From Lederbergia galactosidilytica (GTDB lineage Bacteria; Bacillota; Bacilli; Bacillales; Bacillaceae_C), in the NCBI RefSeq assembly GCF_017873565.1, contig NZ_JAGGKH010000011.1, positions 62,001 through 126,000 of the forward strand: a stretch of DNA of 64,000 nucleotides, in the 5' to 3' direction. Below the pieces are notes generated by a model. It saw nothing but the letters and a program-made list of their open reading frames with translations, was not told where the DNA came from and did no database searches. This document shows, in pieces, positions 23,644-33,188 of the stretch. The translations under genes and the position numbers were made by a program. Within the stretch, counting starts at the first letter, position 1. Each line of letters starts with the position of its first letter.

Positions 23644-25866
23644 ATGAAGAAGTGGAGTTGGGGAGACTTTGTCTCTGGGATGAAAAGTCGTTGGATCACG
23701 ATGGTCATTTGGTTTGTATTACTAGGTATCCTCTCCGTTGCTTGGCCACAAATTAATAGCCAAAAAACAAATTCAAATCAATTATTACCTGATCATGCAG
23801 CTTCCCTTAAGGCTGCGGAATTAGCGAAAGAACAATTTCCCAATGAAACAGGCACACCATTACTTCTCGTCTGGTATCAGAAAAACGGGTTAAACGAAAC
23901 TGATTTTGAAAATATTCAAAGACTATTTAAGGATTTAGATGAACATCCTGTAAATAAACAATCCTTTGTACCGCCTATATATAAAGCTCCGGCACAAGCA
24001 TTAGCACAATCAGCTTCAGAAGATCAAGCTGCTTTAACAACACCTGTATTCTTTGATTCAGCTGCTTCCACAAAAGAACTTCAAAAAGGAATAGATGAGT
24101 TAAAAGAACAAATTGATCAATCTCTCAATCATGCGATATTAGATGATGATTTAGATAAAGATGGATTACATGTTCGAATTTCTGGTCCTGTTGGCATTCA
24201 AACTGATGCAGTATCATTATTTAGTAATGCGGATTTTACTTTATTAGTGGCCACTGTAGCAATTGTTTTGCTTTTATTAATCATTCTTTACCGCTCCCCT
24301 TTACTTGCGATTATCCCTCTGATCACTGTTGGTTTTGCTTATGGATTTATCAGTCCTCTTTTGGGACTCCTAGCAAAAAATGGGTGGATAGAAGTAGATC
24401 AACAAACGATATCGATTATGACAGTTTTACTATTTGGTGCTGGTACAGATTATTGCCTATTTCTTATTTCAAGATATCGTGATGAATTAAGACATGAACC
24501 TGACCGATATAAGGCAATGCAAAAAGCTATAGAAAATACTGGTAGTGCGATTATGATGAGCTCAATTACAACCGTTTTGGGCTTACTCACTCTTACTCTA
24601 GCTTATTATGCTTCTTATGATCGATTTGCAATTCCATTTAGTTTATCCATTTTAATTATGGGGATAACGGCTTTAACTTTATTACCAGCCTTCCTTACTC
24701 TGTTAGGTAGAGTTGCATTCTTCCCTTTTATTCCGAGAACAGAAGCAATGATCCAAAAGCTTGAAGCTAAGAAAGGTAAGAAAATACGCAGGCAAAAAGA
24801 AAAAAATGCATTCAGTATGGCTTTAGGTAAATTTGTCACTACCAAGCCATGGACAATTATTATAAGTTGTTTAGTTATCTTAGGGGTTTTCATTTCGTTT
24901 GTACCAAAAATTCAATTTACTTATGGACTTTTAGATTCCTTTCCAAAAGATATGCCTTCAAGAGAAGGATTCTCTATTATTTCAGACCATTATCCACCTG
25001 GAGAAGTGGCCCCTACACAGGTGATTGTCAATACAAATGGAGAAGAGATTTCTCTACAAAAAGCTTTGCAAGATTTAACGTTTATTGATAATGTATCTGA
25101 TCCTGAACAGGGAAAAGATAAAAATTACCAATTATATGAAGTCTCCTTCACTATGGACCCATATTCACCAGAAGCAGTTGAAAAAATTGAGGATATTCAT
25201 ACTGTTGTAAATTCAAGTCTGCAAGAGGCTGGTATCGTCAATGCTGGAGAAAATCTGTGGATCGGTGGAGAAACAGCTACATTATATGATACAAAACAGA
25301 TTACAAATCGAGATCAATCGATCATCATACCTGCAGTTCTATTGATTATTGGAATTTTACTGTTAGTTTATTTCAGGTCAATTATTGCTACGATTTATTT
25401 ATTAGTGACGGTCGGTCTATCCTATCTAGCTGCCCTTGGAATAGGCTGGATTTTACTCCATTATGGCTTCAATGTTCCTGCTATCCAAGGATTAATACCT
25501 CTTTATTCATTTGTTTTCTTAGTTGCATTGGGAGAAGATTATAATATTTTTCTAGTCGCTAATATATGGAATAAACGCAAAAAACGCTTGCCTCTAAAAC
25601 AAGCGATTGCAGAAGGTGTTAGCGAAACAGGTAGTGTCATTAGTTCCGCAGGATTGATTCTAGCTGGTACCTTTGCTGTCTTAGCTGTTATGCCAATGCA
25701 AGTACTTGTTCACTTTGGTACAGTAACTGCGATCGGAATACTAATGGACACATTTATTATCCGGCCTTTATTAGTTCCCGCCATTACGACTGTATTAGGG
25801 AGATATGCTTTTTGGCCGGGAAAACTGTGGAAACTAAAAGATGAAAAGGAAAAGGAACTCATATAA
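23644..25866 (+). CDS. MMPL family membrane exporter
   Basis: A 740-residue RND-like transporter of the MMPL class (YdfJ/YdgH type). One N-terminal membrane segment (ITMVIWFVLLGILSVAWP) precedes an extracellular domain (~30-190), then a five-to-six-helix bundle including 'MTVLLFGAGTDYCLFLISRYRDEL', the GxGxDY proton-relay motif. The second half repeats this plan with 'FVFLVALGEDYNIFLVANIW'. Such proteins export lipids or drugs. ATGs at 23638 and 23644 are possible; 23644 has better spacing from AAAGG. Regulation by the divergent TetR gene is inferred. Confidence 0.9.
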   Translation: MKKWSWGDFVSGMKSRWITMVIWFVLLGILSVAWPQINSQKTNSNQLLPDHAASLKAAELAKEQFPNETGTPLLLVWYQKNGLNETDFENIQRLFKDLDEHPVNKQSFVPPIYKAPAQALAQSASEDQAALTTPVFFDSAASTKELQKGIDELKEQIDQSLNHAILDDDLDKDGLHVRISGPVGIQTDAVSLFSNADFTLLVATVAIVLLLLIILYRSPLLAIIPLITVGFAYGFISPLLGLLAKNGWIEVDQQTISIMTVLLFGAGTDYCLFLISRYRDELRHEPDRYKAMQKAIENTGSAIMMSSITTVLGLLTLTLAYYASYDRFAIPFSLSILIMGITALTLLPAFLTLLGRVAFFPFIPRTEAMIQKLEAKKGKKIRRQKEKNAFSMALGKFVTTKPWTIIISCLVILGVFISFVPKIQFTYGLLDSFPKDMPSREGFSIISDHYPPGEVAPTQVIVNTNGEEISLQKALQDLTFIDNVSDPEQGKDKNYQLYEVSFTMDPYSPEAVEKIEDIHTVVNSSLQEAGIVNAGENLWIGGETATLYDTKQITNRDQSIIIPAVLLIIGILLLVYFRSIIATIYLLVTVGLSYLAALGIGWILLHYGFNVPAIQGLIPLYSFVFLVALGEDYNIFLVANIWNKRKKRLPLKQAIAEGVSETGSVISSAGLILAGTFAVLAVMPMQVLVHFGTVTAIGILMDTFIIRPLLVPAITTVLGRYAFWPGKLWKLKDEKEKELI

Positions 25867-25939
25867 GTAAGTTATAGCTCCTCAATTATAAATTAACCGC
25901 TCCTTCACCTGGTTAGGAAGATATAATCGAGAAAAAACA

Positions 25940-26030
25940 TAGGCAGTTTAACTTGATCCATAGAAAGAAGCTGTTTGTCTTTTCGTGGATCAGGTAATTG
26001 CGCTTCGCTCACCAGCTGTCTCACTGCCGT
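25940..26030. repeat. dispersed hairpin repeat, family C (copy 1)
   Basis: ACTTGATCCATAGAAAG pairs imperfectly with CTTTTCGTGGATCAGGT, and the following ACCAGCTGTCTCACTGCC resembles the flank of the hairpin at 36687-36760 (ATCAGCTGTCAAACTT). GGCAGT and ACTGCC bound the copy as an inverted pair. No gene is present. Confidence 0.45.
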
Positions 26031-26057
26031 TTGAAACAATTGAGTAATTTTATACTT

Positions 26058-26108
26058 TAAAAAAAGAGCGAACTTCCTATCAAAATGATAAAAAGTTACG
26101 CTCTTTTT
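26058..26108. terminator. intrinsic terminator after pepF
   Basis: AAAAAAGAGCG at the left and CGCTCTTTTTT at the right enclose a further paired region (AACTT/AAGTT, TATCA/TGATA). It adjoins the pepF stop on the minus strand and may also end the MMPL transcript. Confidence 0.85.
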
Positions 26109-26110
26109 TC

Positions 26111-27931
26111 TTATTCTGAAAGCAAGGCTTCCATTTCATTTAATTTTTCTTCAAAAATTTGACAAGCAGCTTCAATTGGTTCTGTCGAAGTCATATCCAC
26201 ACCAGCTTTTTTCAAAACTTCAATAGGATAGTCTGAGCTTCCTGCTTGTAAAAATGCTAGGTAGCGTTCAACAGCTGGTTCTCCTTCTTCCAAGATTTGC
26301 TTAGACAACGCAGCAGCTGCACTAAATCCCGTCGCATATTGATATACATAGTAATTATAATAAAAATGAGGTATTCTTGACCATTCTAGACCAATTTCTT
26401 CATCAATATGAATATCCTCTTCCCCAAAATACTTTTTATTTAGTTCATAATATTCTTTCGTTAATAAATCAGCCGTTAACGCTTCTCCATTTTGATCCTT
26501 TTGATGGATTAGATGCTCGAATTCCGCGAACATTGTTTGGCGGAAAACCGTCCCACGGAAACCTTCAAGATAATGATTCAATAAATATAATTGTTCCTGC
26601 TTATCCTTAGCATTTTTAATCATATATTCATTAAGAATTGATTCATTTGTTGTGGAAGCTACTTCCGCCACAAAAATCGAATAATTCCCATATGGATATG
26701 GTTGGTTTTTACGGGTGTAATAACTATGCACACTATGACCAAATTCATGAGCAAGTGTGAAGAGATTATTCACATTGTCTTGCCAATTCATAAGAATATA
26801 TGGATTGGTACCGTAAGCACCTGACGAATATGCGCCACTTCGTTTCCCTTTATTCTCGATTACATCTACCCATCTATTTTCAAATCCTTCTTTCAATATG
26901 TTTGTATATTCACTACCTAATGGTGCAAGGGCCTCAATAACAATATCCTTTGCCTCGTCATACTTTACTTCCATTTTGACTTCCTTCACTAGTGGAGTAT
27001 ACAAATCATACATATGAAGTTGATCCACCTTCATAATTTTCTTACGTAATTTCACATAGCGATGTAGTAAATGTAAATTTTTATTAATAGTATTGACAAG
27101 ATTATCATAAACACTCTCAGGAATATTGTTTCCTGCTAATGCCGATTCTCGTGCAGAACCGTAATTACGAATTTTAGCAAAGAAGTTATCTTTCTTTACT
27201 GTTCCATTCAATGTGCTGGCAAACGTATTTTTAAATTGGCCATACGTTTCATACACCTTTTTAAAGGCTGTTTCCCTGACTTTTCGATCCTGACTTTCCA
27301 AGAAACGAATATAATTTCCATGAGAAATTTGGACATCTTCCCCATTTTCATCTTTTATCACTGGAAATTCTAAATCGGCATTATTCAGCATACCAAATGT
27401 TGTACTCGCAGAACCTAAAGCTTCAGAAGCCTGAGCCAACATGGCTTCCTGTTCTGCTGATAAAACATGCCCACGTTGAAGATTAATTTCCTCTAAAGCA
27501 TGACGATATACTTGTAAATCAGTGTTTTCTTCAATAAATTGAGCAATTTTGCTTTCATCCATCGCTAAAATTTCTGGAACAACATAGGAAAATTCACTTG
27601 CTACAATGGAATATAAACTCTCAGCTCGCGAATTTAATCCTTGATAATGTGAATTCCCTGTATCTTGATCATAGCGCATATGAGCATATGTATATAATTT
27701 TCCTAATCGTTCAAATACTTGCGATTGAAATTGCAAAACTTGATTTAGTTGACTAGCACTTTCTCCTATAGTCCCCTTATACTGTCCTGCCTGTTTAACT
27801 TGTTCTTTAATCTCTTCATACTCTTTTTCCCAAGCCTCATCTGTGGGGAAAATATCCTCTAAACGCCAGGTCATTTCCTTCGCAATTTCGGACCGTTTTG
27901 GTAATGATTTTATCTTAGTTTCTTTTGACAT
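26111..27931 (-). CDS. pepF: oligoendopeptidase F
   Basis: A 606-residue M3 family zinc peptidase. The zinc motif HEFGHSVHSYY lies near residue 390, with 'NESILNEYMI' downstream supplying the third ligand region. N-terminal half is the helical PepF domain ('EMTWRLEDIFPTDEAWEKEYEEI'). It degrades short cytoplasmic peptides and in B. subtilis (YjbG) lies in the same competence and sporulation neighbourhood. The ATG at 27931 is six bases after AGGAGG; another ATG two codons earlier touches the site and was rejected. Confidence 0.95.
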   Translation of the reverse strand: MSKETKIKSLPKRSEIAKEMTWRLEDIFPTDEAWEKEYEEIKEQVKQAGQYKGTIGESASQLNQVLQFQSQVFERLGKLYTYAHMRYDQDTGNSHYQGLNSRAESLYSIVASEFSYVVPEILAMDESKIAQFIEENTDLQVYRHALEEINLQRGHVLSAEQEAMLAQASEALGSASTTFGMLNNADLEFPVIKDENGEDVQISHGNYIRFLESQDRKVRETAFKKVYETYGQFKNTFASTLNGTVKKDNFFAKIRNYGSARESALAGNNIPESVYDNLVNTINKNLHLLHRYVKLRKKIMKVDQLHMYDLYTPLVKEVKMEVKYDEAKDIVIEALAPLGSEYTNILKEGFENRWVDVIENKGKRSGAYSSGAYGTNPYILMNWQDNVNNLFTLAHEFGHSVHSYYTRKNQPYPYGNYSIFVAEVASTTNESILNEYMIKNAKDKQEQLYLLNHYLEGFRGTVFRQTMFAEFEHLIHQKDQNGEALTADLLTKEYYELNKKYFGEEDIHIDEEIGLEWSRIPHFYYNYYVYQYATGFSAAAALSKQILEEGEPAVERYLAFLQAGSSDYPIEVLKKAGVDMTSTEPIEAACQIFEEKLNEMEALLSE

Positions 27932-28179
27932 AACCATCCTCCTCTAGTTTCATTCTAAAAATCTTCGGTAAGCAAAGTAAAACATAAATGTTTTACTGTG
28001 ATGTTCGGATCAACGTAAGGCACGCCATTTTGGCACATTCCCAACGGACTAAGGTTATGTAGCCTCTCCGAATCGGCATCAAGGCTAGACTCTTACACTA
28101 GCCAATTTTATAATTGCTTAACTTAGAAAAATCCTACAATATTATCTATTCTACCTATTTTATACAAATCCCTGCAACT

Positions 28180-29373
28180 TTAATGATTGTTTGAATAAAG
28201 GCTATGTAAAATATCTCTTCGGAATAATGCATTTTCCCTAATCAAGGCCTCTTCTGTATTTTTGGGGATTTTTACTTTTTTTTCAATCATAAATAAGTCT
28301 TCTCCTATTTTCGATAAATATTCTAATGATGTGAGCAGAGAAAAATATTCAGAAATAGGTACTTTCCACGTATATTGATTATTAAAATCTAGCGGAAATT
28401 CTCGAATTGTAATCATACCATTATTTATACGTTGTAAAATTCTTTGATTTACCCATTTCAAGGAAAGTTTTTGCCCGATTGGTATTTCTTGCAAGCAATC
28501 TAGATATATATAAAATTGCCAAACAATTGGAGAGTCATAGATGAGATGTGCATGAGGTAGGGGGAGACCACAAATTTCTGGTAACAGAAATGGATTATGT
28601 CCAGTCGTATACACTTCTTTTAAAAATAAATCATTATGAAGATTTCCATAATATACTTTATATTGTATCCATGTTCTTTTTTCATTTAACCAAGTTTGAA
28701 AATCAAAGGGCAGGTCATGAACAGGGGGAAACTTTTTTTCTAGTGGAATTTCTTGTAATAATCCTATTAACTTAGTGGATGGTAAGGAGGTCATTTTTGA
28801 GAGTTGTAAAAAAGTCTGCTTCTCTGGTAAATAACTCAGAAGTGTAAGTCCAGCTTTAGAAGTATATGTGCACAGAGAGAATTGGAAATCTGATAACTCA
28901 AAGATCTTGTTTTTCCTTTTTTTATAAGGTTTAGTACCAAGTATCCATATAGGGAGAATATTAAGTTTTCGATAACCTGCGTTTCTTTCCATTAAACGCT
29001 GTCTAGGTAATGGAGAGCATTGATATTCAATCGCATAAAGATGATTGCCCTTTTTAACTAAAAGATCAGGCCTTTGTTGGATTTCAGGAAGATAATATTC
29101 TAAATAAACATCAAATCCATTTCTCTGATAATGGTGATACAAATGTTTTTTTCCGAGTAAATGTCTGGGACTTTCGGGTTCCGTCGTAGAATTGGAGCAT
29201 TTAGCAAATTGCTTGTGGGCAAAGTGAGGGATACGGATTTTCCCTACTTTTAGGATTAAATGCTCATGACATACTGGACAATAATAATGTGAGGAAAGTT
29301 TTTGTTTCGCTAAATTTTTTGGAACGTTCACCAATGATATAAGTTTTCCTTCATCATTTAATGCAGTTAACAA
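28180..29373 (-). CDS. coiA: competence protein CoiA
   Basis: A 397-residue protein. An N-terminal zinc-finger-like CPVCHEHL is followed by 'RIPHFAHK', then the nuclease-like core 'SPRHLLGKKHLYHHYQRNGFDVYLEYYLPEIQQRPDLLV' and 'YAIEYQCSPL', which fit the PD-(D/E)xK-like fold proposed for CoiA. The C-terminal half is variable. CoiA promotes RecA action on incoming DNA in transformation. The start is a TTG eight bases after AAAGGAG. Upstream, an IS21 element now lies between this gene and mecA, leaving about 150 bp of native sequence. Confidence 0.9.
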   Translation of the reverse strand: MLTALNDEGKLISLVNVPKNLAKQKLSSHYYCPVCHEHLILKVGKIRIPHFAHKQFAKCSNSTTEPESPRHLLGKKHLYHHYQRNGFDVYLEYYLPEIQQRPDLLVKKGNHLYAIEYQCSPLPRQRLMERNAGYRKLNILPIWILGTKPYKKRKNKIFELSDFQFSLCTYTSKAGLTLLSYLPEKQTFLQLSKMTSLPSTKLIGLLQEIPLEKKFPPVHDLPFDFQTWLNEKRTWIQYKVYYGNLHNDLFLKEVYTTGHNPFLLPEICGLPLPHAHLIYDSPIVWQFYIYLDCLQEIPIGQKLSLKWVNQRILQRINNGMITIREFPLDFNNQYTWKVPISEYFSLLTSLEYLSKIGEDLFMIEKKVKIPKNTEEALIRENALFRRDILHSLYSNNH

Positions 29374-29597
29374 TTTTTTCACTCCTTTATCTTACCTAAT
29401 TCGCTATAAACTGTTATAATCCTTTAAATAAATCGATAAAGCAATAAAGCATATAATTGCTAGAGATAAGATGAGTATAACACCCTCAACGGCTCATCTA
29501 TTGTTTTTAACCTTAAGTTGATGTATTTTGCAAGCAAAAAGTTTAGAAGAATGCAGCGAGAAGTTTAGAACTTTGCCAGCCCTTATGTTCTTAGTAA

Positions 29598-30329
29598 TTA
29601 GCTATTCGATAAAGCGTGTTTCACACGGTAACTGTCACCAGTAAAACTTAAAATATGAGCGTGATGTATGACTCGATCCACCAAGGCAGCGGTTAGGCGT
29701 GCGTCTACAAATATTTTATTCCACTGACTAAATTCTAGATTTGACGTAATAATAAGGCTTTTCTGTTCATACCAGTCGGAAATCAACTGAAATAGTAACT
29801 CAGCCCCATCCTTACTAAATGGCACATATCCCATTTCATCAAGAATGATCATATCAACTTTATTAAATCGATTACGTAGAGCTTGATATCGACCTTCCAC
29901 CCACGACTTTTCCAATAACTCTATTAAATCAGCTACTCTGTAGAAACGGACCTCATATCCGTTTCTACAAGCTTTTCGACCTAATGCTGTTGCTAGATGC
30001 GACTTTCCTGTTCCTGGTGCCCCTGATAAAATTACATTCTCTTTTCTCTTGATAAAGGAAAGGGATTCAAGGCCATCTCTGTCGAGATTTGATGGGAAGT
30101 GAATATGGTCGCCCCATTGATAATCCTGTAATTCCTTTTCATTCATAAACTTCGCTTTTTTAATTAAACGTTCTCCTTTTGCGATTTCCCTTAACTCTAT
30201 TTCTTGTTGTAATAAATCCATCAAATATTGTTCCGGATTCTCGAAAGGAACCTTCTCATACAGGTCTGCAACATATGCTAAACGGAGTAATTTACATTTC
30301 TCCCTAATCACATCAGACACGTTAAACAC
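29598..30329 (-). CDS. istB: IS21 helper ATPase IstB
   Basis: A 243-residue AAA+ protein of the DnaC/IstB type. Walker A is 'ILSGAPGTGKSHLATAL' (about residue 105), Walker B 'MIILDEMGYVPFSKDGAELLFQLI', and 'LIITSNLEFSQWNKIF' is sensor I. IstB bends target DNA and activates the IstA transposase. The start is a GTG overlapping the end of the preceding istA frame. Apparently intact. Confidence 0.93.
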   Translation of the reverse strand: MFNVSDVIREKCKLLRLAYVADLYEKVPFENPEQYLMDLLQQEIELREIAKGERLIKKAKFMNEKELQDYQWGDHIHFPSNLDRDGLESLSFIKRKENVILSGAPGTGKSHLATALGRKACRNGYEVRFYRVADLIELLEKSWVEGRYQALRNRFNKVDMIILDEMGYVPFSKDGAELLFQLISDWYEQKSLIITSNLEFSQWNKIFVDARLTAALVDRVIHHAHILSFTGDSYRVKHALSNS

Positions 30330-30732
30330 CTGCCTTCACAGTAGGCTGGAGGGAATCATAAATACTCCAATCCACATCGTAAGGATGGTTCGTAGAATCA
30401 TCTGAACTTGAATCAAATTGATTTTCATTTGGTAGTAACTCATAGAATTTTTCATCTATTTCTTGCATATCATGATTTACTATCAAGCTCAATAACCACT
30501 CTACACGCTCTTTTCTTAATTTCATTGATTCGATATTCAAGTAATAAGCAATTCTGCCAGGTAGGTATGGGAAATAGCGAGAATATACAATGGATCGCGG
30601 CTTCTGTTTCCAGTTTTTTAGGATGGATTGCCACGGAATTTCCCTGGTTTGATTCATATACTGTCTAGGACCCGTGGAAAGTATCTCTCCGTTATGTGAG
30701 ACAACCTTGTAGTGATCCCAATATAAAATCAT
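30322..30732 (-). CDS. istA: IS21 transposase IstA, C-terminal frame
   Basis: A 136-codon frame starting MILYWDHYKVVSHNGEIL, which resembles the C-terminal beta-barrel part of IstA ('V.I.WD.V.....G'). It begins with an ATG that overlaps the TGA of the first istA frame by four bases (ATGA), a -1 relationship. Either the transposase gene carries a one-base deletion, or this element makes the C-terminal domain separately by reinitiation. A large acidic Asp/Ser-rich tail precedes istB. Confidence 0.75.
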   Translation of the reverse strand: MILYWDHYKVVSHNGEILSTGPRQYMNQTREIPWQSILKNWKQKPRSIVYSRYFPYLPGRIAYYLNIESMKLRKERVEWLLSLIVNHDMQEIDEKFYELLPNENQFDSSSDDSTNHPYDVDWSIYDSLQPTVKAGV

Positions 30733-31775
30733 AGTAACTTACCGTAATGATAACTTTTAGGGACATGGACCAATACTCCATCAATTCTTACTTCACCATA
30801 TTTATTAGCGGTTACCATAGACTGTTTAAATACCGGATAATCAGACTCAGGTAAAGCTAACCCATATTTCTTTTCTTCTTCAAACAAATCTGCAATAACG
30901 ATATCCTTCTTATAATGAAGTCGTTGATGATCTTTTTTACATTGATCAAATAATAAAGCACGTAAGTGCGTTATATCTCTGATGACAGGGGAAGGAGTGA
31001 AGAAATTATAACGAACATATCCTACTTTGTTTTCCACATGTCCTTTTTCATTTCCTTTTCTCGCATTACAGGCTTGCGCCTCAAACCCATAATGGTTCGC
31101 GAAACGTAGAAATTCTTCATTGAAAACAGTTTCCTGACCACGCCCCCGTGCCTTTACTACTGCTGCCGAAAGGTTATCCAGGCGAAGGTTTCTTGGAACA
31201 AACCCCGTTTGATTAAAAAGCATTTTAAGACCTTCTAAAAAGCACTCCTGATTTTCTGCAGGCAAAGGAACTGCAAACCCTGCGTTACTATATGGAAAAC
31301 TCATAACTAATGCATGGATGTCTTTTGCTTTCCCATCTTCAATTGCTTCGGTAATGCCAAAGTCAATTTGAGCTTCGGCAGGAGGATGGGTCAATCTCTC
31401 ATATTCCTCTTTCATTTCATCCGATTCGTCTAACACTTTTTCTTTCCATTCTTTCTTAATGAAATCACAAACGGTTCGATAAGAACCAGGAAATCCTAAT
31501 TTCTGTAATCCTTCAAAGATATTTTTGTTGTTCCTTCTGGCTTTCTTTTTTAGCGCATAATCTTCGACAAGCCAGTCCATTACAATTTCTCCCCATTCTT
31601 CTTCATACATCATTCCTTTTTTCTCGATGATCTTTTCAGTAGGTAGTTGATCGCCATCTGCGTACTTTTTAACAGTTACCCAACTAAAACCAGTTCGCTT
31701 TGAAATTTCATTGATTGATAGGGATTTTATATTCCTTAATTTTTTGATATGATTGATTTCAGGCATTGCTAGCAT
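30729..31775 (-). CDS. istA: IS21 transposase IstA, N-terminal and catalytic frame
   Basis: A 348-codon frame. It has the IstA helix-turn-helix 'SLSINEISKRTGFSWVTVKKYADGD' near residue 20 and an rve-type DDE core: 'PPAEAQIDFG' (first Asp), 'LRLDNLSAAV' (second Asp) and the downstream 'GNEKGHVENKVGYVRYNFF' (Glu). The frame stops at 'VHVPKSYHYGKLL', before the C-terminal barrel found in typical 400-500 residue IstA proteins, which continues in the overlapping frame at 30322-30732. The catalytic triad is present here. Confidence 0.85.
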   Translation of the reverse strand: MLAMPEINHIKKLRNIKSLSINEISKRTGFSWVTVKKYADGDQLPTEKIIEKKGMMYEEEWGEIVMDWLVEDYALKKKARRNNKNIFEGLQKLGFPGSYRTVCDFIKKEWKEKVLDESDEMKEEYERLTHPPAEAQIDFGITEAIEDGKAKDIHALVMSFPYSNAGFAVPLPAENQECFLEGLKMLFNQTGFVPRNLRLDNLSAAVVKARGRGQETVFNEEFLRFANHYGFEAQACNARKGNEKGHVENKVGYVRYNFFTPSPVIRDITHLRALLFDQCKKDHQRLHYKKDIVIADLFEEEKKYGLALPESDYPVFKQSMVTANKYGEVRIDGVLVHVPKSYHYGKLL

Positions 31776-31918
31776 CCTTTCACTCTCCCACCATTAGTTG
31801 ATTCGACACCAATAACGGTAGGGTATTTTGAGAGGGCTGGCAAGCCTTTTATTTTTGTGCAACCTTCTAACATTTTGGTTGCAATTCTCTTAACTTTTAT
31901 TTTGCACTAAACAGTTGA

Positions 31919-32154
31919 AGAGTAATCTCGGTAGATTTATTCTATAGCCCCTTCCTCCCAATACCCTACAAGAAATAGTATTGGAGCAAATTACTTTTTA
32001 AGTGAGCTCCAAAATACAATGCCTAAACGGAAATCCGATGTATGCGATTGGGGACTTTACTATGTTAAAAAATTATCTTCCGTACAACAATGCTGAGGTT
32101 AAAGATAAGCTACAGCCGCAAAAAAAACCGATTCCTCATAAGGAACCGGCAGAT
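31919..32154 (-). terminator. mecA terminator and flank of IS21 element
   Basis: The terminator proper is at 32119-32150: on the minus strand CCGGTTCCTTATGAGGAATCGG followed by eight T residues, directly after the mecA stop. The rest of this stretch is the native mecA-coiA spacer separated from coiA by the IS; no gene is supported in it. Confidence 0.85.
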
Positions 32155-32814
32155 TTATTCGAAATATTGATTAAGAGTGGAGAATACATTTTCACCAATA
32201 ATGATTTTACCATATTCAATCAAACGATGAACCGTTATGTGACTTTCCTGTCCATATTCAAGAAGTATACTTAGTGCATTGTCTATTTTTATTTCATCAT
32301 ATAATTCTTCTGGGAAATGAACATGTAAATAATAGACATTTTCCCATGAAAACAACTGTGTTTGAATTTGTTCATCTAAGTTCTTATTTTTTGAAAGGGA
32401 TAGGAGATCTTCAAAATCCTTGAATTCAAAGATGAATTCATATTCATTTTTTGATTTTCCATAATGATTCACTTGAAAATTTTGATCGAGCAAATCTTCA
32501 ATCGCATGATCAACCGGTATCTCACTATGTTTCTCATCAGGAATCGGAAGTTCTAATTTTTGTCCATCTTTAGACAATTGGGCTTTTGTGACGATTACTT
32601 CAAGCCCTTTATCAAGAGCTTGGATCTGGATCCAAAGCGGCCCTTCATTAAGAAATTCATCTTCTTCATGAATTTCTTCCATCATCTCCCAAAATAATTC
32701 TTCACTTCGTTCCCGATTGTACCAAATTTCTTCACGGTCAAAGCCACGTTCTTCTATATCCATATAAGAGATATACAACTTGACTGTGTTTTCATTGATG
32801 CGTTCAATCTCCAA
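32155..32814 (-). CDS. mecA: adaptor protein MecA
   Basis: A 219-residue adaptor (218 in B. subtilis). The N-terminal domain MEIERINENTVKLYISYMDIEERGFDREEIWYNRERSEELFWEMMEE binds substrates such as ComK; a charged linker (about residues 85-110) leads to the C-terminal ClpC-binding domain. MecA hands ComK to ClpCP and also affects Spx and ComS turnover. The start is a TTG eight bases after AGGGAG, which gives the family N-terminus; a GTG three codons earlier touches the site. Confidence 0.95.
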   Translation of the reverse strand: MEIERINENTVKLYISYMDIEERGFDREEIWYNRERSEELFWEMMEEIHEEDEFLNEGPLWIQIQALDKGLEVIVTKAQLSKDGQKLELPIPDEKHSEIPVDHAIEDLLDQNFQVNHYGKSKNEYEFIFEFKDFEDLLSLSKNKNLDEQIQTQLFSWENVYYLHVHFPEELYDEIKIDNALSILLEYGQESHITVHRLIEYGKIIIGENVFSTLNQYFE

Positions 32815-33188
32815 AATCAACACTCCCTTCTATAATAGTTGGTGAAGGGATCACGATCCCGTATCGGAGATTCTTAACCTCAGAAAGAATGAGTGTATAT
32901 TATTCTCCATGTACTTCTATTTTATGATAAGTAGCTGATAAATGGAAACAAAAGCTATCTTAAAGTTTAAAATCCTCTAATGCCTATACTTTACCCCATA
33001 TTTTGCTTATTTTATCTAACATATGAGAGAAAATCAAGGTAATTTTCGAAATTTTACCCAGCATATGACTTGATGAATAACTTCTTTATGATTAGATTGT
33101 GAATTTATAAGTATGAAAAAAGGCCAGCCCATTATTCGAAACACGATAATAGGTTTAGCCTTTTCAAACAATACATGTATTAATAAGA
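32815..33188. other. mecA-spx intergenic region with spx terminator
   Basis: A 374-bp gap. The minus-strand terminator of spx is at 33119-33166 (AAAAGGC..CTATTAT / AATAATG..GCCTTTTTT, imperfect). The rest should hold the mecA promoter. GGGATCACGATCCC at about 32848 is a small hairpin in the mecA leader region. Nothing else is recognised. Confidence 0.6.

Larger units (their letters stand above)
29517..31918 (-). mobile_element. IS21-family insertion sequence with 5-bp target duplication
   Basis: The element spans 29522-31913 (2392 bp). Its ends align as imperfect inverted repeats: TGTATTTTGCAAGCAAAAAG on the left and TGTTTAGTGCAAAATAAAAG on the right (read inward). The flanking 5 bases are GTTGA on both sides (29517-29521 and 31914-31918), a direct repeat of the size made by IS21. 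Inside are istA in two overlapping frames and istB, all on the minus strand. Further repeats (AAGTTTAGAA twice, GGCTGGCAA at both ends) lie subterminally, as in other IS21 elements. It sits between coiA and mecA. Confidence 0.93.

Noticed and set aside
32002-32274. 90-codon frame on the plus strand across the mecA terminator
   Set aside because: It overlaps the terminator and the mecA 3' end and has no ribosome site.
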